Below, one piece after another: positions 1 to 10,612 of a stretch of 64,000 nt of DNA. The notes below the pieces were generated by a model. That model ran no database searches, was not told the DNA's origin, and saw only the letters and a program-made list of their open reading frames with translations. Made by a program: the position numbers and the translations under genes. Location of the stretch: positions 36,015,221-36,079,220 of the forward strand of contig JAHLJT010009419.1 in assembly GCA_031308135.1 (NCBI GenBank). The letters run 5' to 3'. Source of the stretch: Acheta domesticus (lineage: Eukaryota; Arthropoda; Insecta; Orthoptera; Gryllidae). The first letter of the stretch is position 1. Every line of letters starts with the position of its first letter.

Positions 1-1430
1 ATAGTGGATCAATGTCAATAGTTTAGCTGCGCGCCACCAGAGGATGAGGTCTGAGATCTTCTACTGTTTTCATAAATGTAAAGGATTGTGTATTAAAGAA
101 CTGTTTGTTTATTTTTCACAGTCAGTTGTCTATCCATAAATATTTGTTTTAGGTAATAGTTGTTTTCGCTTTATTTACAAAAGTAACTTGAATATTGATT
201 TTAATTGCGTGTAGACGTGAGTGCATTAAGTGTACAAGAGACTAAATGTTTGGAAGATATCATTTTCTGATGAATGTGGTTAACATTGCCGTAAAAATGT
301 ATGCACATATGATTAATTGTAGTAAATAGCATAATTATTACGTATTTGCAGGTTAGGCGAGCGACAGTGCGATTTACGTGTTATTCTAAAACTGATGGAG
401 GAATGCATGCTTCAGAGAAGTGTTTTAATATAGTAGAGAGTACCTTTGGGTGCTGAAGGAATGGTTAAATTGATGACAGTTCGGCATTAATACAGATTTT
501 AGTAAAACGGCAGTACAATTAAAGTAAAATAGTATTGATAAATGGGTATTTGGAGGAATTTAATGTGTGACAACGCTGGTTTTGAAGGTTATTATTTTAA
601 ATAAGAGAAAAGGTGTTGTCAAGCCGGGATTCACAGTGATCTCGGATTTTTGGAGATATTATGATCGCATAAGTGGTTAATGGCTCCTGTTGGTCAGCCA
701 CAATTTATCAAGGATCCTAAAACAGGTACTAGAATCCAATTAAAATTACTTTAATTATTTCTAACTGTCGATTGATGCGGCAAGATCAATTTCAAACTTT
801 TCTATATAAATACGCGAGAAGAAAAAATATAAAAAAGAGTAAGATTTATAATGTGTCAAGTTATTGTAAGTTTTGGTATTTAATACATAAAGTTCCACAA
901 ACAGAATAACGTAAGTACATGCATTTAATTTTTTACTTTAGATTTGTTTATTATTTTCAGTTATAAAGAGAAAGGAGTTTGGGGGCCGGAACCCCAATAG
1001 GACTAAAATTTAAATATATTTTAGTGAGAAGTGCTGTAGTGTGTAGAAGGTTTTTTCCAAATTGGAGCAAGGCAGAGAGACGTGATAGAGTGGAGGGAAT
1101 ATACGGTAGAATAGATAGGAGTAGGCTCTGCCACAGGCAGAGCGGGGTCCCGGCAATGCGAGGTTCTTCATAAGCTAGAAAAATTATTATACAGAAAATT
1201 AATCTAATATATAAAAATCAATGTTTGTTGGTTCGTGCTTAATGCGTTGCCGCAGCAGTATCCAATTGCGAAAAAATGTGTCAACATATTGCTTGCACTT
1301 GCGGGAAGAACACAGGCATAGTACAATTATTGTAACTCCACTAGATGGCGCTAGAGCACATGATAGCATTTCAGTTAAATGCAATTCCCAATCCACGTGA
1401 GCTTCATTGTTGCTGGGCGTTGCCGTGTGC
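1..1430. other. AT-rich stretch without a recognised gene
   Basis: I see no convincing gene here. The longest open frame on + (979-1173) starts at a GTG and has no recognisable domain. The sequence is AT-rich with a slightly GC-richer block at 1060-1160 that looks like transposon or 5' UTR debris. It lies upstream of the visible GPCR exons, so it could be 5' intron or intergenic DNA. Confidence 0.4.
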
Positions 1431-1438
1431 TGTGGGGC

Positions 1439-1740
1439 CACGGTGTAAGAGATATAGGTGGGTTCACTCCCGGTCTAAAACTGAAGCTAATGTGAGGCTA
1501 GTTCTCACAGTTCTTTCTATGTAAGCGCTGCAAACGACTTGGGCATTTTTGGGACAAGATAGTGATCCATTTAATAGCTTTGTAACCTCTGGTGGAAGCC
1601 ACTAAATTGCGAGACGCCATCATGAATGCCCAACTCGATCGTGCGCACCGTACGGATAAGCGAGGAACTAGCCTCAAACTGGCTTCAAAAATTTTGTCCA
1701 AAAGGCGGATAGTTGACACACCTATATATCTTACACCGTG
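1439..1740. mobile_element. 302-bp MITE with 8-bp target duplication (hAT-like)
   Basis: The block begins CACGGTGTAAGAGATATAGG and ends with the near-reverse complement, CCTATATATCTTACACCGTG, giving terminal inverted repeats of about 25 bp. It is flanked on both sides by TGTGGGGC (1431-1438 and 1741-1748), an exact 8-bp target-site duplication. Eight-base duplications are typical of the hAT superfamily; that assignment is an inference because there is no transposase. Related fragments occur at 37957-38107, 39284-39334 and 47625-47940. The short open frames here have no recognisable product. Confidence 0.75.
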
Positions 1741-1796
1741 TGTGGGGCGAGGTCGAGGAGAACACAAGGAGCAGGCGGCGCAAGTTGATGACAGGA

Positions 1797-2105
1797 AAGT
1801 GAAAAAGAGACAGGGAAGAGAGCGAGATGAAAAATAAGAGATAATGAAATAGAGAAAGAATTGGAAAATAGTGAAAGAGAAGGAAAATAGAGAGGGAAAA
1901 TAAGGAGGGAGAATAGAGAGGGGGAATCAGAGGGCGGGAAAAGAGTCAGAAAGTGGGGGAAGAAGAGACACAGAGAGGGAAAAAGAGACAGAGGGAGAAA
2001 AGAGACACAGAGGGGGAAAAGAAACAGATGGAAAAAAGAGAGAGTGGGGAAAATGAGAGAGGAGGAAAAAGAGAGGGGGAAAGAGGGGAGGGAGAGGAAT
2101 ATTTC
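1797..2105. repeat. Purine-rich (GA) low-complexity tract
   Basis: About 300 bases of G and A on the + strand with short repeated units such as GAGAGGGGGAA. The long open frame on the opposite strand (1731-2162) translates only to Ser/Leu/Phe/Pro-rich low-complexity sequence and is a by-product of the base composition. Confidence 0.85.
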
Positions 2106-2109
2106 CTCA

Positions 2110-4382
2110 ATTATTTCTTCTGCGGCAGCAACGCGCCGGGTACCAGCTAGTAACTCATACAACTCTAACCTCAGTGCTCTGTTGGTGTTTGTTGTCTGCT
2201 TGATTTCTTTTCATTTGATTGTCTTTCTGGTCGATTTCTGGAAAACATATTTTACAATACTGTTCTTTGCATCATTCTACGTATGGCAGGAAACAATTCT
2301 GTAGTTTTTGGCTTTATTATAAAATACAGCAGAACTCGCGTTCGTTCTTTACATTTCCTCAGGATAAAAACAGGTAAAAATTGAAAGAATCTTGAACATG
2401 AATGAAGCTAGTTTAATACAATTTGACTTCTCTTTGTAATAAAATGCATTAGAAACTATAACATTACTTAATTGGGAGACTACTTGCACATTGCCATTCC
2501 CAATGTCATTTGTAACGAACATTGCAGAAATGGATAACACTGAAGACATTCCTACAAGTTTCGTACAGGAAAATGCTGAGTCCTATGTATGTGGCTGGTT
2601 GTGTAGTACGGTGCCATATGATGGTTGTAGAAATGCTTAACAGAATTTGGATGAAAAGTATAAATTAAGGAACTCGCATATTCTGATTAAACAGTATGTG
2701 AATATCACGCTTTTATACCCAAATGGAATTCGCTATTAGTTTTCTAAGACTGAATATGTTTTCAATAAACACTTTTTAAATTGTTTACGTCAAAGTAAAC
2801 TTGACGTAAACAGACAATTAATGCAAATCATTAATATTCACTTGCAGAATATTTTATGTAAGGGGTGTAATAATCTGTATGAAAGCAGAGGTAAATGTAA
2901 TGATAGAGTGCTTTTTAAAGGAAGCAAGTATCAGTGGAAATGTTTAGGCAAGAAAAATCTTGCATTTGTAACAACTTTATTCGTGAAAATAATGTTCATT
3001 ATATGTTCATTAAATGTTCAATGTTCTCATGTCCATTATAACACATTGTACATTATAATTTTCCGTAATTTGAGCCCTTCAATATAATTAAATCACAGCG
3101 AGAGTAGGTAAAAATAAGTCTTATTTCGTTAGGTACATTAAAAAATATTTATTTCTTCCGTAAGAATCACATTGACATTTCTATTTGGCGCTACATTACC
3201 AGGTTCTGACACTAGGATTGCTAGTGGGAACTTGTTTCCATCGGTTTGCGTGGAAGAACGGGGAACTGTCCTGTATTGTCTCTATAGTATTTGTCGTCTG
3301 TCAGGGCAGAGTCTCTGCGATGAAAGTTTTTTGTTATGTGATTATCCTTCTGTAAGAGAAACATCTCATCCGTGAACGAGCGCGAATTGAGAGCACTACT
3401 AATTGAAATAAGACTTCGTTTTCGAGTAGTGAAATTAACAAATGTTTCGTGCGAATGAAAATATAACCTTAAAAGTGATCTCTTCTGTGTTAATTACACA
3501 TTGAAAATGTTAATCCTAACAATGTATTAGTATTTTTCGTTTTAATAACATTTAAAAGAATCAAAAACAAACTAATGGAAGAATTTTAATACAATGAGTA
3601 ATATTAGCAACGAGATTTAATTAATTACGTAGTTCATTCTTACCTGACAGATACTTGCTCTGATGGTCTATTTCTTCCAACTTAAATGTATTGACGTGTC
3701 ATTTGGAGACTTATAGTAACAAGTATTATACTTAAAAAATAGTTTATTGAATCAATTGAAACCAGAAAATACTATCCTCATAAAAAGGTCGTTTAATAAT
3801 GTTTTTATAGTAGGGTCATTCCATATTCAATCAACACAGTTTTAATTAAAGTTTACCTCTCCATTTTAAATTCAGATGAATTTGACATATAGGTAGTATG
3901 AATGGAGAATAGGAAAACTAAAAATTATGAGTAAAATATTTCGTTTACCCGTTATACCCGTTTGCGAAATACAGCCATGTAAATGTTTACAAAATTGGGC
4001 ACCCGAAAATTTTTAAATTGGTGTAGAACCTCTCCAAATTAAAATAGGGAGCTGGAACAGGTGTCATTTTGCAGCTTTCTTTACATGATATCTTTTATAT
4101 GAAATAAAATTCAATAGGAGTTGGGTTCAAAAAGTTTTCCAAATTGGAATTTAAAATTTTGATTTTGAGTTTTTTTCAAAATGCTCATCTTAAAAAAAAT
4201 TTTAAAAAATCTAAATTAATCCATATATGTTTCCAAACAGTTGGTGCAAGTTTAAGCATGCACTGCGTTCATATGGTAATCTTTACTTAAAATGCACAAT
4301 ATTTACTTACTCTAGATTTTACTGATTTAAAATTAATTTTATTTCAAATTATAAGACCTAATATATACAAATTATTAATTTA
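2110..4382. other. AT-rich stretch without a recognised gene
   Basis: No supported gene. It contains one perfect small foldback (2782-2812). From about 3810 there is sequence that looks like an old interspersed repeat. Open frames are short and without recognisable motifs. Confidence 0.4.
2782..2812. repeat. Perfect 12-bp inverted repeat, 7-nt loop
   Basis: TGTTTACGTCAA is followed by AGTAAAC and then by its exact reverse complement TTGACGTAAACA. The pairing can be prolonged a few bases with a 2-nt bulge. Confidence 0.9.
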
Positions 4383-5802
4383 TGACACAGACTTTCCCGT
4401 ATTAATTTTCTAGTTCCTTGGGTCAGGGCTAGCTATTTGCAATTGCCACAAACTCGTGCAAGCTGCACGAGTTTGTGGCAATTGCAAATCTATCACCACT
4501 ATCACCGCCCAAAGTACATTTTTTGAAGTGTTTCTTAATGTTTCGGTTTCTTAATGGTAGAACGGAAATATTAATTTTCGAATATTAAACAACAGTAAAA
4601 CCTCGTCCTAGATGGCAATTTTTTTTAACAATTTGGAGCCTTTTTTCAAAAAAATGACGTTTAAGCGCTACTAAAAATGAGAAAATTGAACCACTTTTTC
4701 ACAGAAAACTTTCGAGTTTTCGAAAAAAATCATTTAAAGTCATTTGAAGCACTTACACTCATAAAAGCAATAGTGTTTGCATATTGCGGAAATGTGCATA
4801 TTAAAGCTGTGAGAGATCTTTAAAAAAATCAAATTTGTGTAAATTTTTGAAAAACAAAATTAATTTTAGATCACCTTGAACTGTGTAATTAACATTATCC
4901 ATTCGAAAAGTTTGAAGAAAAATTTTGTAGCCATTTATGAGAAAATAGCGTTTGAGCGTTTCTGAAAATAAGAAATTTTGAGCAAGTTTTTACAGAAAAC
5001 GGTTGGGTTTTCGAGAAACTTTACTCGACTTTTTTGAAGAACATTATTATATAAAATAATGTGAACTAATGTCCGCTAATGTAAATATTAACGACGTTAA
5101 ATACAAGTCAAAATATTGATATATTGTAATGTTTAAAAAAATCAAAAGAATAGAGCTATATGGCGTTTACATCATCTCACTGAACACATTTAGTACTATC
5201 CCTTCCAAAAATTTAAAGAAAACATTTGGATCCTTTTGTGAGAAAATCTAGTTTATTTAATAGCACATTGCACGCAATATTGCGCGAAAAATAATTAAAT
5301 AAAAAATATGAACATGACGTCAATGCATGAACTCACTTTGAAGAACAAATTTTATTGGAGGAAATATCTCTGTCTTCAATTTAGTTGTAGGAAAACGCCG
5401 AACAAAATTCAAAATTTGGGAAATTTCGAAAATTCAGAGTTAACCGTGAAAATCGGAACTACCCCACCGTAATAAGTGTATTCTATTCTATTCTTACAAT
5501 AAATTTAAAGAAAAAAATTGGGAGAAATTTGAGAAACTTTTGAAAATGTTAGGGAGGCTTTATGTAAAGTACCCCCAAATTTTTCCCCAAGTTTTCAAAA
5601 TCACGGAGCCTCAAGTGGAACCAGCATGACCGCGGAATATCCATTTTGGAAGAAATCATACTTATAGTTCAAGTGCTAGTGTTGTTCACAGACACCGAAC
5701 AGACGTGACCTACAGATGGATTGGGATTATTCATTTTAAAAAAAATCATACTCGTAGTTGAGGCGCTAGGGTTGTTCACATAGCCCGGACGGACAGACGG
5801 AC
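4383..5802 (-). repeat. AT-rich 1.5-kb repeat family, copy 1
   Basis: Noncoding repeat, reversed relative to the copy at 22605-24210. It enters with GACTTTCCC (the 3' end of the family) and runs toward the block with repeated 'GACGGACAG' words near 5790. There it is interrupted by a retrotransposon fragment. It contains the 55-bp foldback at 4435-4489. Confidence 0.75.
4435..4489. repeat. Perfect 26-bp inverted repeat, 3-nt loop
   Basis: Arms 4435-4460 and 4464-4489 are exact reverse complements separated by AGC. The arm begins ATTTGCAATTGCC. Other copies of the surrounding repeat have a single, non-palindromic version at this place, so the second arm looks like a local inverted duplication. 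Confidence 0.95.
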
Positions 5803-6196
5803 AGTTTTGATGAGTGTTCGTGCCCAGTGGGGCAGGTATTCGGAACTTGGAGGGCGGTACATATCGGCCAGTGGAGGTAGCTACACACCCTGTCGTGTCT
5901 TTTCAAGTATTCTGTCTTTGCTAGGATTGGACAAGCTGAGACAATATGATCGATGTTTTCTACGTGTTCCTGACAAATGCGGCATTTATCATCTTGGGAA
6001 ATTTTGAGAACCGCTTTATCATAATGTAGTGTTCTCAAAGCCTGATCTTGGGCAGCTATTACAAGTGCTTCCGATTCTGGCTTCATTCTTCCCCTTTTAA
6101 ACCACATTAATGATTGATATTTATTGATCTGTGCTCTGTCCATTCGTTTCAAATATTGTCCGTGGAGTGGTTTGTCTTTCCACGACTTCTTAAAAT
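5803..6196 (-). pseudogene. Fragment of RLE-type LINE (zinc-knuckle region)
   Basis: On the - strand the frame 5766-6152 contains a Cys/His cluster (CRICQ, then HIVSAC, then KRHD) and the preceding segment 'MKRMDRAQINK'. These match the 3' half of the element at 15.8-19.8 kb nearly base for base. In R2-superfamily LINEs such a CCHC cluster lies between the reverse transcriptase and the restriction-like endonuclease. Both ends are cut: it lacks the endonuclease and 3' tail, and it stops upstream at a (TAA)n tract. It is a dead fragment inserted in, or joined to, the AT-rich repeat at 5802. Confidence 0.75.
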
Positions 6197-6202
6197 TTGT
6201 TT

Positions 6203-6259
6203 GTGTTATTATTACTGTTATTATTATTATTGTTATTACTGTTATTATTATTATTATTC
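6203..6259. repeat. (TTA)n tract, 3' tail of the next LINE piece
   Basis: Imperfect TTA/ATT repeat. On the - strand it is the TAA-rich tail that directly follows the conserved 3' end (reading CATCTTTAGTCGTGATG) of the fragment at 6260-6926. The same 3' end and tail occur at 15794-15850. Confidence 0.85.
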
Positions 6260-6926
6260 CATTACATCACGACTAAAGATGTTATAAGTCGGCTGAATAT
6301 AAAATCTACTCCAGGTTGCAACCAGCTACCTAAGGCGTAGATCTAGGGACTATCGGTGCCTCTACAATACTTTGCGCAAAATGTGGGCTGTTCCAAATAA
6401 AGCTATTTCTTGCACTTCCCAGTCCTTTGAATTACCTCGGAGTTTAGACAAGTTCTTACTCAAATTCTGCGGAACAATCCCAGAGCTCCGATAACTATCG
6501 GGAAGATCTGTGCTTTTACGCCCCACATTCGGCTGATCTCGATTTCCAAACTCTTGTATTTAAGACGTTTCTCCACCTCCTTGGTAACGACATTTTGATC
6601 GCAAGGCACAGCAACATCCACAAGTAGACACGATTTTTTCTCTAAATCCCGGATAACAATATCCGGTTTGTTTGCTGCTATAGTGCGATCCGTTTGAATT
6701 TGTTGGTCGTACAATATTGTACACAGTCCAAGCGATGTCACCGGTTTGGTGAGTGTTCGTACAACTTGGGGCATGTGTTTGGATCTTCGAGGGCGGTACA
6801 GATCTGCCAGTGGAGGTAACTACACACCCTGTCGTGTCTTCTCAAGTATTCGGTCTTTGCTAGAATTGGACAAGCTGAGACAATATGATCAATGGTTTCT
6901 ACTTGCTCCTGGCAAATTCGGCATTT
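6260..6926 (-). pseudogene. 5'-truncated RLE-type LINE: zinc knuckle plus endonuclease
   Basis: Two - strand frames (6738-6959 and 6460-6774) encode the Cys/His cluster (CRICQEQ, HIVSAC, RRHD) followed by the motif KPDIVIRDLEKKSCLLVDVA. In R2-superfamily LINEs this P-D...D-V arrangement is the PD-(D/E)XK core of the restriction-like endonuclease. The piece is 5'-truncated exactly where coding sequence meets a TTA tract, so the frame reads through poly-Ile into NDKCRICQ. A frameshift separates the two frames. Confidence 0.8.
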
Positions 6927-7000
6927 GTCATTTATTATTATTATTATTATTATTACCATTATTACTGTTATTATTATTATTATTACTATTATTATGATTT
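6927..7000. repeat. (TTA)n tract between two LINE copies
   Basis: About 74 bases of TTA/ATT repeat. It joins the 5' truncation point of the 6260-6926 piece to the 3' end of the older element at 7001-10612. Confidence 0.9.
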
Positions 7001-7120
7001 GTAAGTCTCTCGCCTAGTGAAGTGTACTACAACAGACACCAATTGGAGCAACAGGGATCTTTGGAGGACCAAGGTGCCTTTTTTGCTTGCAAACTCGGGC
7101 GGTCAGAATTCGATGTGAAG

Positions 7121-7321
7121 TTACATCAATAAAAAATTTCTCACGATGCGTGCAGTACTCAGGAGAACAGCCTTTTGCATTGTCTGAATATGCCAGTTTT
7201 TAAGGCCAAGCCTTATAGACGAAGAAGTTAGTTCTTCAGAGATCAGTCCATTTGCAGATATGACCACAGGGAATATATCAACAGACACTAACCGCCGCAT
7301 GTCGATCAGTTCAATAGCCAA
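7121..7321 (-). pseudogene. C-terminal tail of RLE-type LINE protein
   Basis: Sixty-six codons on the - strand. The conserved pattern VDIFPVVISANGLI matches VQVVPIVIGALGFV in the 15.9-16.4 kb copy. Both end in a basic helix with 'TARIVRNFL' against 'TAHILRKVL'. It follows the endonuclease region in a shifted frame. Confidence 0.75.
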
Positions 7322-7372
7322 GGCCTGATATTTTCGCTTCTTCTCGGCAACGGAGGCAGCTATATTTCGGTC

Positions 7373-8139
7373 TTAAGGGATAGCTACGTCGACTATAATC
7401 CCTTTCCGTGAAAACTTGTCGACCCATATTATGTCAGGTCTGTTGGCTTTGACCCTGCGATCAGTGGTGACTGCAACATTCCACAAGAGCTTCCACCGTT
7501 TCGTCTCCAAAACTGAATTCGGCTTGGACTTGTAGTATGGGACCTCTTTCTGTACCATCTCTGACTTTGCAGACAGGTCTTGATGGACTACCGCAGCAAC
7601 GTCGTTGTGCCGAGTCAGGTGTTCTGTTTGTGCCAAAGCAGAGCACCCGCCCGTTATGTGTTGGAGGTTTTTGCCGGGTTGTTTGCAAAGGCGGCAGCGA
7701 TCCTCTACACTCATATCCCCAATCACATACCTTTGGTAATTGCGAGAGGAAGTTACTTCGTCTTGAATAGAAATGACGAAGCCTTCTGTCTCAGCAAAGA
7801 GGCCAGATTTTATTAGCCAGCACACTGACGATCCCATGTTCACAGCGTTCCCTTTGAGCTCAGCGGGAAACCTGCCGTGCAAACGCTTCTGGGTCCTCTC
7901 ACTCAGCCTATCTTCTTTGGTGATACATGGTCTCTGAGAGTCCGCTCGATTCAGGTTCAGAGAGGTAAAATTCTTGTCCGTGGCACAAATTGCTTCATGC
8001 ACAACCGTCGTTTTCTGCAGGAAGGATTTGCGAAGATTGTTGATTTGCTTCGCACACAATAACTCAAATCCAAAAGACCTCTACCTCCTTCGTTCCGAGG
8101 TAAGTATAGTCTTGCCATTGATCTGTTGGGATGGTGCAT
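7373..8139 (-). pseudogene. RLE-type LINE: region after RT, zinc knuckle and endonuclease
   Basis: The frame 7373-8059 (and 7957-8139 for its start) gives a charged segment beginning 'NEGGRGL', shared with 'REEGGRGL' in the younger copy. It then has the Cys/His cluster CRLCKQ ... HITGGCS ... TRHND and the endonuclease core RPDIIWVDKFSRKGIIVDVA. The putative catalytic Asp residues are retained, but a frameshift near 7957-8059 and the lost downstream frame make it non-functional. Confidence 0.75.
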
Positions 8140-8245
8140 GTGGTACTTAATAAGAGTGGTCCTTACTTTTCAATTAAGGTCCTGCAGGGCAGTTGTTATC
8201 CAATGAAGAACACCAAATGTATAGGTAGCCACGGGTACTGCCCAA

Positions 8246-8323
8246 GTGTTGATGGCTGATATGAGGTTCTTTCCATTTAAAAGAGTGTTGATGGCTGATA
8301 TGAGGTTCTTTCCATTTAAAAGA
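8246..8323. repeat. 39-bp tandem duplication
   Basis: A 39-base unit containing TGATGGCTGATATGAGG is repeated twice head to tail (period 39) inside the old LINE. It is short and exact, so it is more recent than the element itself. Confidence 0.9.
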
Positions 8324-8633
8324 GTTTTACAGATTTTAGCGACTCTTTGCAAGACTTTATTTGAATATCACGCCTCATTTTTACTTCACTTTTGTTCAAA
8401 AGTTGATGCACACCTAAATATTTATAGGAATCCTCTTTCCCACGTTCTTGGATATTGGTGCCACACATCAGGACGAGTTTGTCAGGATCAAGGATTTTTC
8501 CCCTTTTCACGTGCACTGCAGCACATTTATCAATGCCGAACTCCATGCAAATAGAATTGCTGAAGGACTTTACAAGTTCAAGCAACGAGGAAAGTTGGTT
8601 CTTATCTCTGGCGTACAACTTGAGATCGTCCAT
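8316..8633 (-). pseudogene. Reverse transcriptase fragment with MDDLK motif
   Basis: The - strand frame opens with MDDLKLYARDKNQL, the Asp-Asp catalytic box of the reverse transcriptase, in the same form as YMDDLKVFAKNE in the younger copy (17335-17544). It continues with FSNSICMEFGIDKC and DSYKYLGV, the conserved segment after the catalytic box. Downstream frames are broken, partly through the 39-bp duplication. Confidence 0.8.
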
Positions 8634-8816
8634 GAGAACTGATGATTAATATCGAGATTTTGGTGATTTCATATCCCATCCCCGAATCTCTTAACATTCT
8701 GCTGAGAGGGTTTATAGCTAGGGAAAACCATAAGGGACTAAGACTATCGCCCTGAAAAATGCCTCGTTTGATCCTCAGTTCCTTGGTGGTATATTTGCCT
8801 CCAGCAATTGATACTC

Positions 8817-9011
8817 TTATCTTTGTACGCCAAGTGCCATGCAGTGTTGGATTAGGTTCACATACTGGTTATTTACTGTGTAGAGGCGAAGGACATACAA
8901 AAGACACGAATGAGGTATCGAATCGAAGGCCTTTGTATAGTCGATCCATCCTAAAGAAATGTTGCGGTGCATTTTTTTACCCTGATTGACTACAACACTG
9001 TCTACTATCAA
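8817..9011 (-). pseudogene. Reverse transcriptase fragment, motif A
   Basis: Contains GWIDYTKAFDSIPHSCLL, the motif A region with the first catalytic Asp (WIDY.KAFDS). It corresponds to AWIDYQKAFVSVPHDW in the 17.6-19.0 kb copy. Sixty-four codons, then a stop. Confidence 0.8.
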
Positions 9012-9140
9012 TAATTCTTTGCAACTTTGAGCACCCTATCTGCAACCATTTTGTTCTGGTGCCAGAAGATTGTTGGCATTTAGATGGATATTCAGCATAT
9101 TGGCTAGCACAGATGTAAAAATATTGTATACTGTGGGAAG

Positions 9141-9906
9141 TCATATGATAGGTCGATAGTTACTCGGAGTTTTAGGGTCGCTAGATTTGCTTATCATATT
9201 TGTAACTCCTTCAGTAAAAGACGCCGGAATGATAGTTGGATCGTTGAATGCGGCTTGATACCACCTGGCCAGGACTGCATGAGTACACGGAATACTTCCA
9301 CCAAAAGTTTTGTATCCCATCAGTACCTGGTGCTTTCCAATTCTGCGTCTTCCTGACTGAATTAAAGATATACCTTTGAGTAATGTTTGGTAGGCACATT
9401 TGAGGTATATCACAACACTTCCGTTCCTCTTCTGCTATCCAGTAAGCTCCAGCATCATGAGTCATAGGAATGCTCCATATACTGCTCCAATATACTTCCA
9501 TCTCGGAACATTTAGGAACTGTTTCTGGCAACTTTCCTTGATCGTTGAGTTGCCTGAAAAATTTCTTCTGGTCACATGAATAGATAGCATTCTGTTGTGT
9601 GCGTTTCATTGCTTTATGAAACCTTCTTATATGGCACCCAAGGGCTGCGACACGCTGTTTCAGGAACTCAAGTTGCTCTCGAAGTTTCTCCTCGTAATTC
9701 GGCTGGTTTCATCGGATTATCATCTTTCGATCAATTGCCCTCACTGCATTGAAGATCTTTCTAGTTGCGTTCTCAGGAGCTGTAAAGAAGGCTGTCAGAA
9801 TGTCTATGTCCCGCCGGAGGCTTCCAATCTTGCATTCAATGCGCCTCAACCACAGGGGCTTGGTGCGCTTAGCGGACTGAAACAGTTCAGTTCAGGGACT
9901 TACTAA
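9141..9906 (-). pseudogene. LINE linker and start of reverse transcriptase
   Basis: On the - strand 9595-9906 reads as KPLWLRRIECKI-type basic sequence with interruptions. Frame 9211-9609 follows, with KKFFRQLND and WKAPGTDGIQNFWWK. The latter is the 'KAPG.DGI..FW' box just before the reverse transcriptase fingers. Frame 9141-9413 continues with TPSNYRPI. Several frame changes are needed to read through it. Confidence 0.65.
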
Positions 9907-9991
9907 ACCTGTAAAGGATCAATTGAAAACATCGACAGACACAGGTCTGTCGTTGTTTTCAATTGATCCTTTACAGGTTTACCAAGTCCCT
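9894..9991. repeat. 98-bp foldback, 47-bp arms, 4-nt loop
   Basis: Arms 9894-9940 and 9945-9991 are reverse complements with three mismatches, separated by ACAG. The arm includes CCTGTAAAGGATCAATTG. It replaces or interrupts the expected coding sequence of the LINE linker, so it is a later inverted duplication. Confidence 0.95.
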
Positions 9992-10171
9992 GTGCAACGG
10001 CAAGGGATGCGCAAGACACATAGCTTACCACTTCTTCAAGTGATGACTATTGTTCTACATCCACATTCACCAAGTTATTAACTGCTTCAATCGCCGCATT
10101 TGTACGGGGGCAATATCCCACTCGCGGGATCCATGGTCGGGAGGATAAGGGGATACCATGATAGTAGGTCT

Positions 10172-10609
10172 TCATGCTTCGTAATGCTCAGCCCAAGAGA
10201 GTTGCTCAGACACTAAGGGGCAGGATTCATCAGAATTCGTCTCCACAGACCATTCCTGATTACCTTGTGGGACTTCATTACTTCTTCCTTCATCAGTCTC
10301 ATTCATATACTTAACACCCAAGGATGCTCTTACTTTCTCCTTAATGGTATTTATCTCTGCAGTTGAGAGAAAGTTTCTTACAATGGTGGTGCGCTGCTGG
10401 TTGCACACTCTCTGCTCTGATACCGGTACGTCCGGATGCAGCTTTAACCATTCTTCATGAAATGGCGTTCTGTATCTCTCCATATCCGCTTCAAGTCTGG
10501 TAGCCAAAAAGTACGCATGCATAATGGAGATATTTAACTCCTTAGTCCATTTCATGCGCTGGCGTTGTTCTGAGGTCGGGCGGGGTGAGCTGTTGTCCTC
10601 TCGGTTCAC
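10172..10609 (-). pseudogene. N-terminal domain of old RLE-type LINE
   Basis: A 145-codon - strand frame. After a short Ser/Pro/Gln-rich start it has MKWTKELNISIMHAYFLATR, then WLKLHPDVPVSEQRVCNQQR and a basic helix TTIVRNFLSTAEINTIKEKV. This W-T..E arrangement with following helices looks like a Myb/SANT-type DNA-binding domain. It aligns in order with RWTREELKEVMWCFYYTKA at 18865-19323. R2-type LINEs use N-terminal Myb and zinc domains for target recognition, so the same role is inferred. The frame ends after an acidic tail; the next domain needs a frame change. Confidence 0.65.
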
Positions 10610-10612
10610 GTA

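Larger units (their letters stand above)
7001..10612 (-). mobile_element. Old RLE-type (R2-superfamily, Dong/R4-like) LINE, nearly full length
   Basis: On the - strand the parts appear in the expected order. They are an N-terminal DNA-binding-like domain (10172-10609), a linker of basic, helical character (about 9600-9900), reverse transcriptase pieces (9141-9609, 8817-9011, 8316-8633), and a Cys/His cluster plus restriction-like endonuclease (7373-8139). The C-terminal tail is at 7121-7321. Frames are broken many times, so it cannot make a protein. It is a different subfamily from the copy at 15.8-19.8 kb: for example CRLCKQ replaces CRICQE. It ends in a (TAA)n tract at 6927-7000. A 39-bp direct duplication (8246-8323) and a 98-bp foldback (9894-9991) are later rearrangements inside it. 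Clade assignment is from motif order and the TAA tail, not from a tree. Confidence 0.75.

Noticed and set aside
1731..2162. 143-codon open frame on the - strand
   Set aside because: It is Ser/Leu/Phe low-complexity sequence produced by the GA-rich tract on the other strand.
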